A stretch of 64,000 nt of DNA from Paraburkholderia youngii (GTDB lineage Bacteria; Pseudomonadota; Gammaproteobacteria; Burkholderiales; Burkholderiaceae). Positions 1 through 8,243 of the stretch are shown piece after piece (the stretch's first letter is position 1; every line of letters starts with the position of its first letter). Location: NCBI RefSeq assembly GCF_013366925.1, contig NZ_JAALDK010000003.1:372001-436000 (forward strand), given 5' to 3'. The notes beneath the pieces are model-generated. The model made no database searches. It saw nothing but the letters and a program-made list of their open reading frames with translations, and was not told where the DNA came from. Both the position numbers and the translations under genes were made by a program.

Positions 1-806
1 GACCAGACCCGGCTGACCAACCGGCTGTGCGACACGCTCAAGCAACATTACCCCCAGGCGCTCGAATGGTTCAGTGATCGTGGCACGGTGCTGTTCTGCG
101 ACTTTCTCGGCCGTTGGCCGACGCTGCGTTCGGTCAGGCAGGCCCGCACGGCGACCCTTGAAGCATTCTTCCATGCGCACCACTGTCGCAGTGCGAGGCG
201 GATCAGCGCCCGTATCGCATCGATCCGCGAGGCGGCACCGCTGACTGAAGATCCGGCGATCATCGGTCCGTGCCGGCTGCACGTGCTGGCACTCGTTGCA
301 CAGCTACGCGCGGTGCTGGCTGCAATCGTGCAGTTCGAGCACGAGATCGCCGCGGTAGCGCCAACGCTGCCGGACTATATGCTGTTCAAGAACCTGCCGG
401 GTGCCGGCGCGCACTCGCCCCCCGCCTGCTGGCTGCCTTCGGCGAGCAGCGGGAACGGTTCCGGAGTGCTGATGAACTGGAGAAGTATGTGGGTATTGCC
501 CCAGTGACCGAGAGCAGCGGGAAACAGAGATGGGTCCGCTGGCGCCTGCAGTGTCCGAAATTCCTGCGCCAGACCTTCGTGGAATGGGCTGCCCAGACCA
601 TCCCGCGCTCATTCTGGGCGGGCGCCTACTACCGGCAGCAGCGCGCGAAGGGCAGCTCGCATCACATCGCCGTGAGGGCCCTCGCATTCAAGTGGATCCG
701 CATTCTGTATCGCTGCTGGCAGACGCGCACGCCGTACCACGAGACCATATACCTCAACGTGCTCAGGAAACGCGGGTCACGCCTTCTGGGCAAGCTGGAC
801 GCTTAG
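1..806 (+). pseudogene. IS110-family transposase, 5' end outside window, frameshifted
   Basis: The reading frame enters at base 1 and runs to about 408, then continues in another frame to the stop near 804. The first part carries the helical middle of an IS110 transposase and ends at a NLPGAGA stretch. The second part has LAPRLLAAFG, the YVGIAPVTESSGK motif and a C-terminal FAVEWAAQT-like region (seen as FVEWAAQTIPRSFWAGAYY), which together form the transposase_20-type C-terminal half. The shift lies in the GC-rich stretch around 405-412, either an extra 'gc' or one lost base. The N-terminal DEDD RuvC-like part lies upstream of the window. Because the frame is broken it is probably inactive unless the break is a sequence error. 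Confidence 0.75.
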
Positions 807-1226
807 GTTAAGACCGTGGCCTGCTCATCTATCTGATTAGGGCAAGCCGCGCAGTGGCGCGTCAGGCCGAAGGCGAAGATCGCGGGGAGCCGGTGGGCAA
901 CGAGGGAACCGCCGTCAGGCGGCTGTCCACAGCCTCGTGCTGTGGGCAGCGTCGTTGTCCACGGGCGGACGCGGGATGATCGTCATAGCGACGTGTAGAC
1001 ATTGAACAAAAACCTTGACCGCCCTTCTCAGGGCATGACTCTACCATCCCCCGCTCGCGGCCAACGGCGGGCTTGCCTGCGGCGTTGGCCTTCGCATACC
1101 GACGGTTCCAGTCGCCGCGCAGCGACTTACCAAAAGCGCGGAAAGCCCCGTCGTTCACGGCGGGGATGGAAAGCGCGGACGCCGCAGGCGTCCTTGACAA
1201 CGTCAGCATGCTGATATCCTGTGCAT
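807..1226. other. Intergenic stretch, left flank of the TnpB element
   Basis: No credible gene is seen here. The stretch holds an 8-bp stem with a 4-base loop at 1146-1165 (CCCCG paired with CGGGG around a TTCA loop). Such subterminal hairpins are common near the ends of IS200/IS605-type elements, so this may be part of the left end of the TnpB element. The exact left boundary cannot be placed by eye. Confidence 0.4.
1194..1220 (+). promoter_or_regulatory. Possible sigma-70 promoter before tnpB
   Basis: TTGACA at 1194-1199 is a perfect -35 box and TATCCT at 1215-1220 is a fair -10 box. The spacer is only 15 bases, shorter than the ideal 17. The tnpB start codon follows at 1227, so a transcript from here would be nearly leaderless. 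Confidence 0.3.
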
Positions 1227-2501
1227 ATGCAACGACTTCAAGCCTTCAAATTCGAACTGATGCCGACCGGTGAACAGGTGCGCAAGATGTGCCAGTTCGC
1301 GGGCGCGTGCCGGTTCGTCTTCAACAGGGCGCTGGCGTTGCAGGTTGAGCGCTACAAAGGCGGCGAGAAGAAGCTCGGATACGCCGGGCTGTGCAAACAG
1401 CTCACCGAATGGCGCAACAGCACAGATACGCCGTGGCTGGCCGACCTGCATTCGCAAGTCGGCCAGCAGGCGCTCAAGGATCTGGAGCGCGCCTACACCA
1501 ACTTCTTCGATGGTCGCGCCAGTTTTCCGCGCTTCAGGCGCAAGGGAGAACGCGATAGCTTCCGGTTTCCGCAGCGTGTCGAGGTCGATTGTGCGAACGG
1601 CCGCGTCAGGCTTCCGAAACTCGGCTGGCTGCGCTATCGCAATAGCCGTGCGGTGCCTGGCGAGGTCCGCAGCGCAACCGTGTCGCTGCACGCCGGCAAG
1701 TGGTACGTCTCTATCCTCACGACGCGTGAAGTCGAGGCGTCTGTGCCTCACGGTCCGGCCGTCGGGATTGATGTCGGCATCACGCGCTTCGCCACGCTGA
1801 GCGACAGCACGTTCATCGCACCGCTCAACAGTTTCAGAAAGCACGAACAGCGTCTCGCAAAGTACCAGCGCCGCATGGGGCGCAAGGTCAAGGGTTCGGC
1901 GAACTGGAAGAAAGCGAAGGCCCGTATCCAGCGCATCCACGCGCGTATCGCCAATGTCCGTTCGGACTTCCTGCACAAGGCCTCGGCCACGATCAGCAAA
2001 AACCACGCGATGATCGCCGTCGAAGACCTGAAAGTGCGCAACATGTCGAAGTCCGCGTCGGGAACGCTTGAAGCACCGGGACGCAACGTGCGTGCAAAGT
2101 CGGGACTCAACAAGGCGATTCTCGATCAGGGTTGGGGAGAGTTTCGTCGGCAACTGGAGTACAAGACGGCGTGGTGCGGCGGATTCTTTGTTGTGGTACA
2201 CCCGCGCAACACGAGCAGAACCTGCCCGTGCTGCGGCCACGTCTCGGCTGAGAACCGCACGTCTCAGGCGAAGTTTCTGTGCGCCGCGTGCGGATACGAA
2301 AATCATGCCGACGTGGTCGGTGCAATCAACATTCTTTCCCGCGGATCGGCTGCATTGCGGGACGAAGGGCAGGACACGGGCGACGCTTCGCCCGGGTGCG
2401 CATGCACAGCCCGGATCGCCTGTGGAGAGCCGGTGCAGTCGGGCCGCTCTGTGAAGCAGGAACCCGCCGAAGTGACTATGCATACAGTTTCTCATGCGTA
2501 G
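1227..2501 (+). CDS. tnpB: TnpB-type RNA-guided nuclease of an IS200/IS605 (IS1341-like) element
   Basis: The 424-residue protein has the TnpB layout: an N-terminal helix-turn-helix region (MQRLQAFKFELMP start), then a split RuvC fold. The acidic residues are in GIDVGITRF (about residue 181), AVEDLKVRNM (about 265) and NHADVVGAINI (about 361). A four-cysteine zinc ribbon (CPCCG then CAACGY) sits at about 333-356. All three catalytic acids are present, so the nuclease could be active. I prefer ATG at 1227 over GTG at 1221 because family members begin MQRLQAFKF. No TnpA transposase is next to it, so the element could move only if helped in trans. TnpB proteins are known to cut DNA guided by a right-end RNA. 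The last 45 or so residues are basic and low in conservation and overlap the presumed RNA region. Confidence 0.88.
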   Translation: MQRLQAFKFELMPTGEQVRKMCQFAGACRFVFNRALALQVERYKGGEKKLGYAGLCKQLTEWRNSTDTPWLADLHSQVGQQALKDLERAYTNFFDGRASFPRFRRKGERDSFRFPQRVEVDCANGRVRLPKLGWLRYRNSRAVPGEVRSATVSLHAGKWYVSILTTREVEASVPHGPAVGIDVGITRFATLSDSTFIAPLNSFRKHEQRLAKYQRRMGRKVKGSANWKKAKARIQRIHARIANVRSDFLHKASATISKNHAMIAVEDLKVRNMSKSASGTLEAPGRNVRAKSGLNKAILDQGWGEFRRQLEYKTAWCGGFFVVVHPRNTSRTCPCCGHVSAENRTSQAKFLCAACGYENHADVVGAINILSRGSAALRDEGQDTGDASPGCACTARIACGEPVQSGRSVKQEPAEVTMHTVSHA

Positions 2502-2570
2502 CGCCGTAGGAATCCTCCCCCTTCCCGCGAAAGCGGCGACCGAAGGTCGAGGGGGAGGAGGATGTCGACT
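2502..2570 (+). ncRNA. Predicted right end / omega-RNA hairpin region of the TnpB element
   Basis: CCTCCCCC at 2514-2521 pairs with GGGGGAGG at 2551-2558. Inside it, CTTC (2521-2524) can pair with GAAG (2542-2545), and CCGC-GAAA-GCGG at 2525-2536 is a small hairpin with a GNRA tetraloop. In the TnpB family the guide RNA overlaps the 3' end of the gene and ends at the element's right end. The guide would then lie just past about 2565, but the exact end is not determined here. Confidence 0.5.
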
Positions 2571-2618
2571 TGTTCTGTAAGGGACTGCCGGGCTTTTCAG
2601 GAGCGACTCAACCACATG

Positions 2619-2648
2619 GCAAAGCGCCGCACGGAGGCGGCGCTTTGC
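2619..2648 (-). terminator. Strong hairpin downstream of the serine protease gene
   Basis: A perfect 12-base inverted repeat, GCAAAGCGCCGC and its complement, surrounds a 6-base loop. CTTTTCAG and CTGAAAAG lie further out on either side. It sits about 110 bases past the stop of the minus-strand protease gene, where a terminator would be expected. There is no clear U-run directly after the stem on the minus strand, so it could instead be a mobile-element end. Confidence 0.4.
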
Positions 2649-2757
2649 TGACTGAAAAGCTACTTCCACTACCCACACGGAATGCTGACGACACAGTCCG
2701 ACGTCATGAACGCCGACCCGCTCGCCTTCATCCGGCAGTGGGTCGCGACGGGGCACC

Positions 2758-3663
2758 TCACTCGTCGTCGGTCGGCGCCAGTTCCCAACCGGCGTTTTCA
2801 CCGTTGCGGGATAGCGGATTGTCCTCGCCGACATCGGTGGGTAGGTCGGCCGGGGCGAGACTGTAGCTGTAAAGCTCGTACAGCACCTGTTGCATTGGCG
2901 TGTAGTAGACGATGGAGCGGCCGACAGGCTCGCCGGAGGAGATGATCCCGATCAGTTGCCGTTCGTACGTGACGACCGGTCCGCCGGAGTCGCCGTTTTC
3001 AATGCTCTCGAGCTCGGACGAGTGCGCGGCATTGATGTGCTCATAATTCGGTGTATAAACTCCCGCCTCGACAGACATGCCTCGCCACACGCAGCGGACG
3101 CCGGTGCGCCAACCGCTTGTGCAGAACTGTTCATACGGCGCGTCCGCCCACCCGGTAACAGCAAGGCGCGCTTCCTGCCCGGCGCGCGGCATGAAGACCT
3201 GGTTATTCGCAAGGGGCGTATAAGTCTGGATCGGACTGCAGAAGGCTGCGCTGTGGTGAGAGGAGGCGCATTGCAAGGACATCGGATTCGGCTTGGGCGA
3301 TACCCGCACAAGCTCGATGTCCGAGGCAGCCGACTGCCACACGACGTTGCCGATGGCAACGGTACCCACCTGGATGGTCGCGTACATCGGCGCGCAGTGC
3401 TTGGCAAGCACGAGCCATCGTGTGGCACGTTGGTAAGGCGTCAGTCTGTGGAGGATGCTCTTGGGCACCAACACCGCCCCTACGCTGCATGATCCAGAGG
3501 GAACGCTGACCTTCGAGCCAGAGATGACCGGCAGGACGGCGCGGTCGGGATTGCGAGGCTGCACGACGTCCGGGGTTTGCGCTGTGGCGACCGAGGATGC
3601 GAGGTTGGTGGCGATGGCCATTGCGAGGGGTGCCACACGCTTTTTCAGTGGTAGGGTTTTCAT
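2758..3663 (-). CDS. Secreted trypsin-like serine protease
   Basis: This 301-residue protein starts with a signal peptide (MKTLPLKKRVAPLAM..., cleavage near VATAQ). The chymotrypsin-fold triad can be read. The histidine is in VLAKHC (about residue 89), the aspartate in SDIELVRV (about 115) and the serine in NGDSGGPVV (about 225). Several cysteines suggest disulfide bonds, as expected for a periplasmic or secreted enzyme. The start at 3663 is supported by a GAGAGGA ribosome site about 9 bases upstream. No partner gene is adjacent. The hairpin at 2619-2648 may end transcription. The family (S1) is uncommon in beta-proteobacteria. The substrate cannot be told from sequence. Confidence 0.82.
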   Translation of the reverse strand: MKTLPLKKRVAPLAMAIATNLASSVATAQTPDVVQPRNPDRAVLPVISGSKVSVPSGSCSVGAVLVPKSILHRLTPYQRATRWLVLAKHCAPMYATIQVGTVAIGNVVWQSAASDIELVRVSPKPNPMSLQCASSHHSAAFCSPIQTYTPLANNQVFMPRAGQEARLAVTGWADAPYEQFCTSGWRTGVRCVWRGMSVEAGVYTPNYEHINAAHSSELESIENGDSGGPVVTYERQLIGIISSGEPVGRSIVYYTPMQQVLYELYSYSLAPADLPTDVGEDNPLSRNGENAGWELAPTDDE

Positions 3664-4021
3664 CAGGGATCGAGTCCTCTCAGGGATGTCGGGATCGGGG
3701 AAAGTGGCGGTTCGCGAGGCCCATTTCAGGCCTCCGGCTCGCCTTCGTCGGCACCATGTCGGCCGGGGCCGCGTCCGGGCCCATCTCGCGGGCTTGGGTT
3801 CAGCAGGTTCGTCTGCACGTCTCGCTCCTCAGGGGCATGGATTTTTTGCCACCTTTATCGGCGTTGTTGCATTTAGTCCCCACGCAGCGGCTTACCTTGA
3901 CGACGAAGGTAGGCACAGCGCTCCAGCACCCGTTCGGGGGAAACGTACCTTTGGTGCAAAAAATGGCGGTTGCGTCCGAAAAGATTCAAAAAATCAAAGG
4001 TCCTGAGGCCCGGCGCTGTTA
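3664..4021. other. Intergenic, no gene recognised
   Basis: This contains the leader of the protease gene at its left end. The rest shows no reading frame with recognisable protein content. Confidence 0.4.
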
Positions 4022-4333
4022 TGCGTCTACGCGCTGGGCGACGAACTGAAACGGCTGTGCTTCTGCCGCAAACCCGCCTCGGCACAAAAGGCCTACGAGC
4101 AGTGGTTCAAGCAAGCCCGGCAAAGCGGGATTGCCGCTCTGACATTGTTCGCCCAGCGTCTGCAAGGCTATTAGCCGGGCTTGGCGGCCCGTTGCCGGCG
4201 TCCGTTCAATACCAGCGTCGTCGAGGACATCAACAACACCATCAAGGTCATTAAACGTCGCGCTTACGGGTACCGCGACGAGAAATATCTCTTCCTCAAA
4301 ATCCGCGCTGCGTTCCCCGGTAATCCTCGAGGA
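4022..4333 (+). pseudogene. ISL3-family transposase, C-terminal remnant
   Basis: One frame reads DELKRLCFCRKPASAQKAYEQ and, after a TAG at about 4172, continues as RRPFNTSVVEDINNTIKVIK and YGYRDEKY. The NNxIKxIKRxAYGYRD signature belongs to the C-terminal end of ISL3 transposases. The natural stop after PGNPR seems changed to CGA, so the frame runs on. The N-terminal three quarters are missing. Non-functional. Confidence 0.75.
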
Positions 4334-4356
4334 ACCAGAAACTTGCCAGTAAGTCC

Positions 4357-4388
4357 CTGCAATTCCTACACCCCGATTTCCACCGGAA
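4357..4388 (-). repeat. Orphan IS5-type end, matching 29164-29195
   Basis: Read on the minus strand, these 32 bases (TTCCGGTGGAAATCGG...) differ from 29164-29195 at only four positions. The 29164 copy lies just before an IS5-type transposase pseudogene, so this looks like a solo end of a related element, left beside the ISL3 remnant. Confidence 0.5.
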
Positions 4389-4645
4389 GCCTGAATGTTC
4401 AACATTCCGCGAATTGTTATGAGCCAACTTGATAGAAGCACTGCGTAGATGCGCGGGTCGTGCAGAACACGTCCGCCGAGGACTGCTTGCTCCAGCCTCA
4501 GTAATCTCGCTAAGATAAACATCGACTTGGTGAGTCAGTTTGGCCAGCGCACCTTCGCCTCGGACATCGGCCAATGTCACATTTCACCTCGCGCCGCTGA
4601 TGAATGTGGGATTTCATTTTGTCATTGCCTAGTTTCTCGTAGGCA

Positions 4646-4861
4646 TTATGCGAAGCTCAATGACCAGTCGCTTTGCTCCGCCGCGTGACTCCCATGCCCA
4701 TCTTCCCCGCCGGGCCCGCAGTAGTAGGTAGAAGTATCGAAAGGGTCCGCAGGACTTGGAATTGAGTACATTTGGATCGGAACCTCGGTAGCCTGCGCCG
4801 CCACCCCCATTAGAGCAACGGACAGCAGGCCACCACATAGCACTCGCTTCATATTTTTCAT
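4646..4861 (-). CDS. Small secreted protein, unknown function
   Basis: The 71-residue product starts MKNMKRVLCGGLLSVALMGV, a good signal peptide with likely cleavage after AAQA. The mature part is about 48 residues and acidic to polar, with one cysteine and a GPGGEDGHGSHA stretch. I chose the ATG at 4861 because GGAG lies 7 bases upstream; a start seven codons earlier has no such site. No family is recognised. It stands alone between IS debris and a gene-free stretch. Confidence 0.5.
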   Translation of the reverse strand: MKNMKRVLCGGLLSVALMGVAAQATEVPIQMYSIPSPADPFDTSTYYCGPGGEDGHGSHAAEQSDWSLSFA

Positions 4862-6205
4862 AGACACTCCATATCGGAACACGTTAATACACCGTAATTT
4901 ATTTGCCCTCGCCGCACTGGCCGCCGCAGGTTACGTATCGTACGAAATTCTCTACGCAATCACTAGAAGGAATGGGTATCAAATATATTGATGCCGATGC
5001 TGCTCATCATGGAGGTCGGTGCTGAGGGGTCGCGGCGGGAGCTTGTCGTTCGAGGCATGAGGAAAACCAAAGGTATCCGTACGTCCCCTATCCACGTCTT
5101 TGCAGTCTTGGCGGTCCTTTTTCATGATCTTCGAGGTTCCTTTGCCTGCACTAATGCTGGCTTAGGCCTCCTGCCGCTCCCAGTATCCGGCTGTCTGAAT
5201 TGCTCAGGCACCTCTTCGCGATGCTTCCGGGGTGGCGGAACACGGCCCCTACTACAGGGCTCCCGCATACCATTCATAACGCTTGTGAAGTCGGGGGACT
5301 TGAGATTCCCATCAAAGATTTTCCTGTGGGCATAAATTGTCTTTATTTGATATCGCCCCTGCTATTGAGGTATAACGTACGACAGCGGTTTATTGGGGAT
5401 CAGAAAATGCAGCCTATTCAAAAAATAGGACATTGTTATCACCTAAGCAGTGGTCACTTTCCGCAGAAAAACGTAGCATTGAATGTCTTACTGCGCGTTT
5501 TTGTGATGTATATCGACATGGCATTTTGCAACATAGAGGAATGCAGGCAATGACGAAGAGCCGGCCAGTTGCTGTCCAGCATTAACCGTGAAAAAGGGAG
5601 TTTCCACACGATCTCACCCCTCAACTGCCGATCGAGTAGCCTGCGTTGCAAAGGTAGGGATATTCGAGTGGAATAGTGGTTCTCAACTGCTGCCGCGGCA
5701 CATCACAGCGGCTCATCGGCCGTTCCGTTGGAGCGCAGGGAATCCTCGCTAGTCAGTGCCTGATTGTCATATCCAGCGGCAGGCCCTACGATCAACGAAA
5801 CTTGGGATCCCGCGATTCTTCTGTTGTTCCGTCGACAGTGTGCATCGCCGTTAGTGACCAAATGATAACTACATTTTTCCATCGAACGAAAAGGGAGGCA
5901 GCGCGGTCGCGCCACTGTGTCTGTCCTGGCATTCTCCTGCCTGTGGCAGGAGTCAGATCTCTTTTCGTTCCTGTATCGGACAAACCGGGGTGCGAAACCC
6001 CATGGAGCCGCACATGAACGTCACAGTCACCTCCTGGCGCCAGCCTTTGCGGCTGGCAACATCATCCGGATCCCGCCGTCAATCGATCTGCCGATCTGAC
6101 TAGCTTCGATCCGTCGGCATTTTACCGGCAATCTCGCGTGGCACCCGTGTGCCTTCGCATTGGTGCGTTCGGCATTTTCCGCCCCAATACCCCTTCTTTT
6201 TGATC
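4862..6205. other. Long gene-poor stretch
   Basis: Nothing here reads as a convincing protein on either strand. Short open frames exist but lack ribosome sites and recognisable motifs. Base composition is lower in GC than the flanking genes. The right end must hold the porin leader and promoter, but no clear -35/-10 pair was identified. Confidence 0.4.
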
Positions 6206-7300
6206 ATGAACCAACTTCACTACTGCTCGGTGGCCGGCGCATTGCTAGCGCCCCTCAGTTCTACCTGCTCAGCCCAAAGCGTCACGTTATACGGTGCACT
6301 CGATGCGGGCCTCGCCTACGTCAGCAACGTGGATGGACATGCGCAATATCGCGCGACGTCGGGATTGATAGATGGCAGTTTCTGGGGCTTGCAAGGTACC
6401 GAAGATCTGGGCGGCGGAGCCCGAGCACTTTTTCGCATGGAGCGTGGCTACTCGGTGACCTCGGGCGAAGGATTCAACGATCGTCCGATGTACGTGGGAC
6501 TTCAATCCGAGACCCTCGGTACGCTGACCCTCGGCCACCAATACGACCTGATTCACGACTATTTCGCGCCGTTCACGCTGACAGGGGGAACCGGCGGTAC
6601 CGCGTTCGCGCATCCGTTTGACAACGACAATGCCAACAACTCCTACCTCGCCGCGAACTCCGTCAAATATGCAAGCGCCTCTCTGAACGGGTTCAGCTTC
6701 GGCGGCATGTATGCATTCTCCAACACTGCAGGCCGGTTCGCGCAGAACCGCGCATACAGCATTGCTGCGAACTACGGCAATGGCCCATTCAATGCCGGTG
6801 TCGCATGGATGCACAACAACGGACGCGGCCTCAACGAGGTCGGTGCCTACTCGCCATCGGCATTGCCCGGCAGCGGTCAGGCAGTGATCGACGCCAGTGT
6901 GCAAAAGCAGGATGCGGTCGCCGCCGGCGCGAGTTATGCGCTCGGCGATGTGACTCTGGCAGGGGCGTGGTCGCGTTCGATCTACACAGGCGTTGCCGAT
7001 GCGGACAGCGGCAGCGTTTTGCCGTCGATCGGGTTCAGTAACTACGAGATCAGCGCGGTCTGGCAAGCTTCGCCCGCCCTCTCGCTAGCGGGTATGTACG
7101 TGTTCTCCGACGCTTCTTCGGCGCATTGGCACCAGGGCGCGCTGCAGGCCGTCTATCAGCTGTCGAAGCGTACGGACGTGTACGCGGAGACGATCTATCA
7201 GCACGCGTCATCGGGCGCGCCTGCCGTGATCAACATCAACGATCCGTCAAGCAGTCAAAACCAGTTGCTCGTTGGCACGGGCATCCGGCACCGCTTCTAG
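6206..7300 (+). CDS. Outer-membrane porin, Gram-negative (OmpC/Burkholderia) type
   Basis: The 364-residue protein has a signal peptide ending SSTCSA, and the mature chain begins QSVTLYGALDAGLAYV, the first beta strand typical of Burkholderia porins. It contains the WGLQGTEDLGGGARALF strand-turn region, a long loop with negative residues, and ends in phenylalanine (TGIRHRF), the outer-membrane assembly signal. It should form a trimeric 16-stranded barrel for small solutes. The start at 6206 is chosen because the signal peptide begins MNQLHYCSVAG; the upstream in-frame codons read poorly. No operon partner is seen. Substrate preference is unknown. Confidence 0.92.
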   Translation: MNQLHYCSVAGALLAPLSSTCSAQSVTLYGALDAGLAYVSNVDGHAQYRATSGLIDGSFWGLQGTEDLGGGARALFRMERGYSVTSGEGFNDRPMYVGLQSETLGTLTLGHQYDLIHDYFAPFTLTGGTGGTAFAHPFDNDNANNSYLAANSVKYASASLNGFSFGGMYAFSNTAGRFAQNRAYSIAANYGNGPFNAGVAWMHNNGRGLNEVGAYSPSALPGSGQAVIDASVQKQDAVAAGASYALGDVTLAGAWSRSIYTGVADADSGSVLPSIGFSNYEISAVWQASPALSLAGMYVFSDASSAHWHQGALQAVYQLSKRTDVYAETIYQHASSGAPAVININDPSSSQNQLLVGTGIRHRF

Positions 7301-7349
7301 GGCTGGATGATGTCGGCTTACGACGCCGCGAAGCGCGCAGCACACGACG

Positions 7350-7560
7350 CTACTCCGCAACCAGTTGTTCGTTTTGAGCTGAACCGGTCGCTTGCCGGAT
7401 AGAACGGACGCTGCATATGCGGTCAACGACTCGGCGCGCCGCGCTGAATTCGCCCGTCAAGGCATCGACTTCCGTGTTGAACGGCCGGCCGCTGCCGATA
7501 TCGAAGCGCGGCGCAAACGCCGCTGCGGTGTTCCCCCTTTTGCTGGCCGCTCTCGTCAAA
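7350..7560 (-). pseudogene. Possible C-terminal gene remnant, unidentified
   Basis: The minus strand reads RFDIGSGRPFNTEVDALTGE and SAARRVVDRICSVRSIRQ, ending in a stop at 7350. The composition looks coding, but no family was recognised and the upstream part of the frame is low in quality. It may be the tail of a lost gene. Confidence 0.25.
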
Positions 7561-7644
7561 TGAATTGAAAAAATTGCGACTGACACGCAGTTGTCTCTAA
7601 ATCTTTGGGCGTTGTCGCCGGTTTTGCATAGCCGGGGTGGCCGG

Positions 7645-7863
7645 TTACTGCTCGATGAACATGCGCCACTCCGGGAACTGCTCGAAAAAGCTCTCGCCCA
7701 CATAGACATGATAGACAACGGGCGAATTCGTGCTCGACAAGGTAGGGGGCGTACTGAAGGTGGAAAGCCCTGGGTCAATGCCGCTGGTGCTCGCCCATGC
7801 AGTCAAATCGTCCAGCAGGTTGCCCGCTTCGTCGCGCGATACTCGCAATTTGATCGGCTTCAT
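7645..7863 (-). CDS. Hypothetical 72-residue protein
   Basis: The product begins MKPIKLRVSRDEAGNLLDDL and ends YHVYVGESFFEQFPEWRMFI. It has no signal peptide or membrane segment. A GGAA lies about 8 bases before the ATG. No family is recognised. It may be intact or a fragment of a longer gene. Confidence 0.35.
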   Translation of the reverse strand: MKPIKLRVSRDEAGNLLDDLTAWASTSGIDPGLSTFSTPPTLSSTNSPVVYHVYVGESFFEQFPEWRMFIEQ

Positions 7864-8243
7864 CGCCAGTTCCGCAGATGCTCAAGATCGTCGGATGGAT
7901 ATCATAATCGAAGCGCCGGGTAAGTCATACGCGGGGCAACCGGGAGATGCCCGTGGTGCTCGATCGCGCGCTTTCCGGCATTCGCCTACCTCAGGCAGGT
8001 CCGCCGGCTCCTCATTTGATCGCGGTCCGTGTCAGCCGAACAATTCGCGGGATTGGTGCAGTGCAGCAAATGGTGTTACATTGCTAGCCTTTCCTCCTCG
8101 CGCGCCACGTTTTGCGCTTCCCTATCGCACGCTGGTTCTGCGGGCCGTGTTCATTGCCCGTTGCGATCCTTCATCTCGTGCCTGCCCCGCAGCCGGCAAC
8201 CGCTGGTTTCGCGATCGCCGGGCAAACCCATTCAGGAGAATGT

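Noticed and set aside
1203..2834. Long open frame antisense to tnpB (over 500 codons)
   Set aside because: It is a codon-bias shadow of a gene with clear TnpB motifs on the plus strand; its product is Arg/Ala/Leu-rich without motifs.
6287..7066. Open frame antisense to the porin
   Set aside because: The porin has signal peptide, beta-strand motifs and terminal phenylalanine; the antisense product has none.
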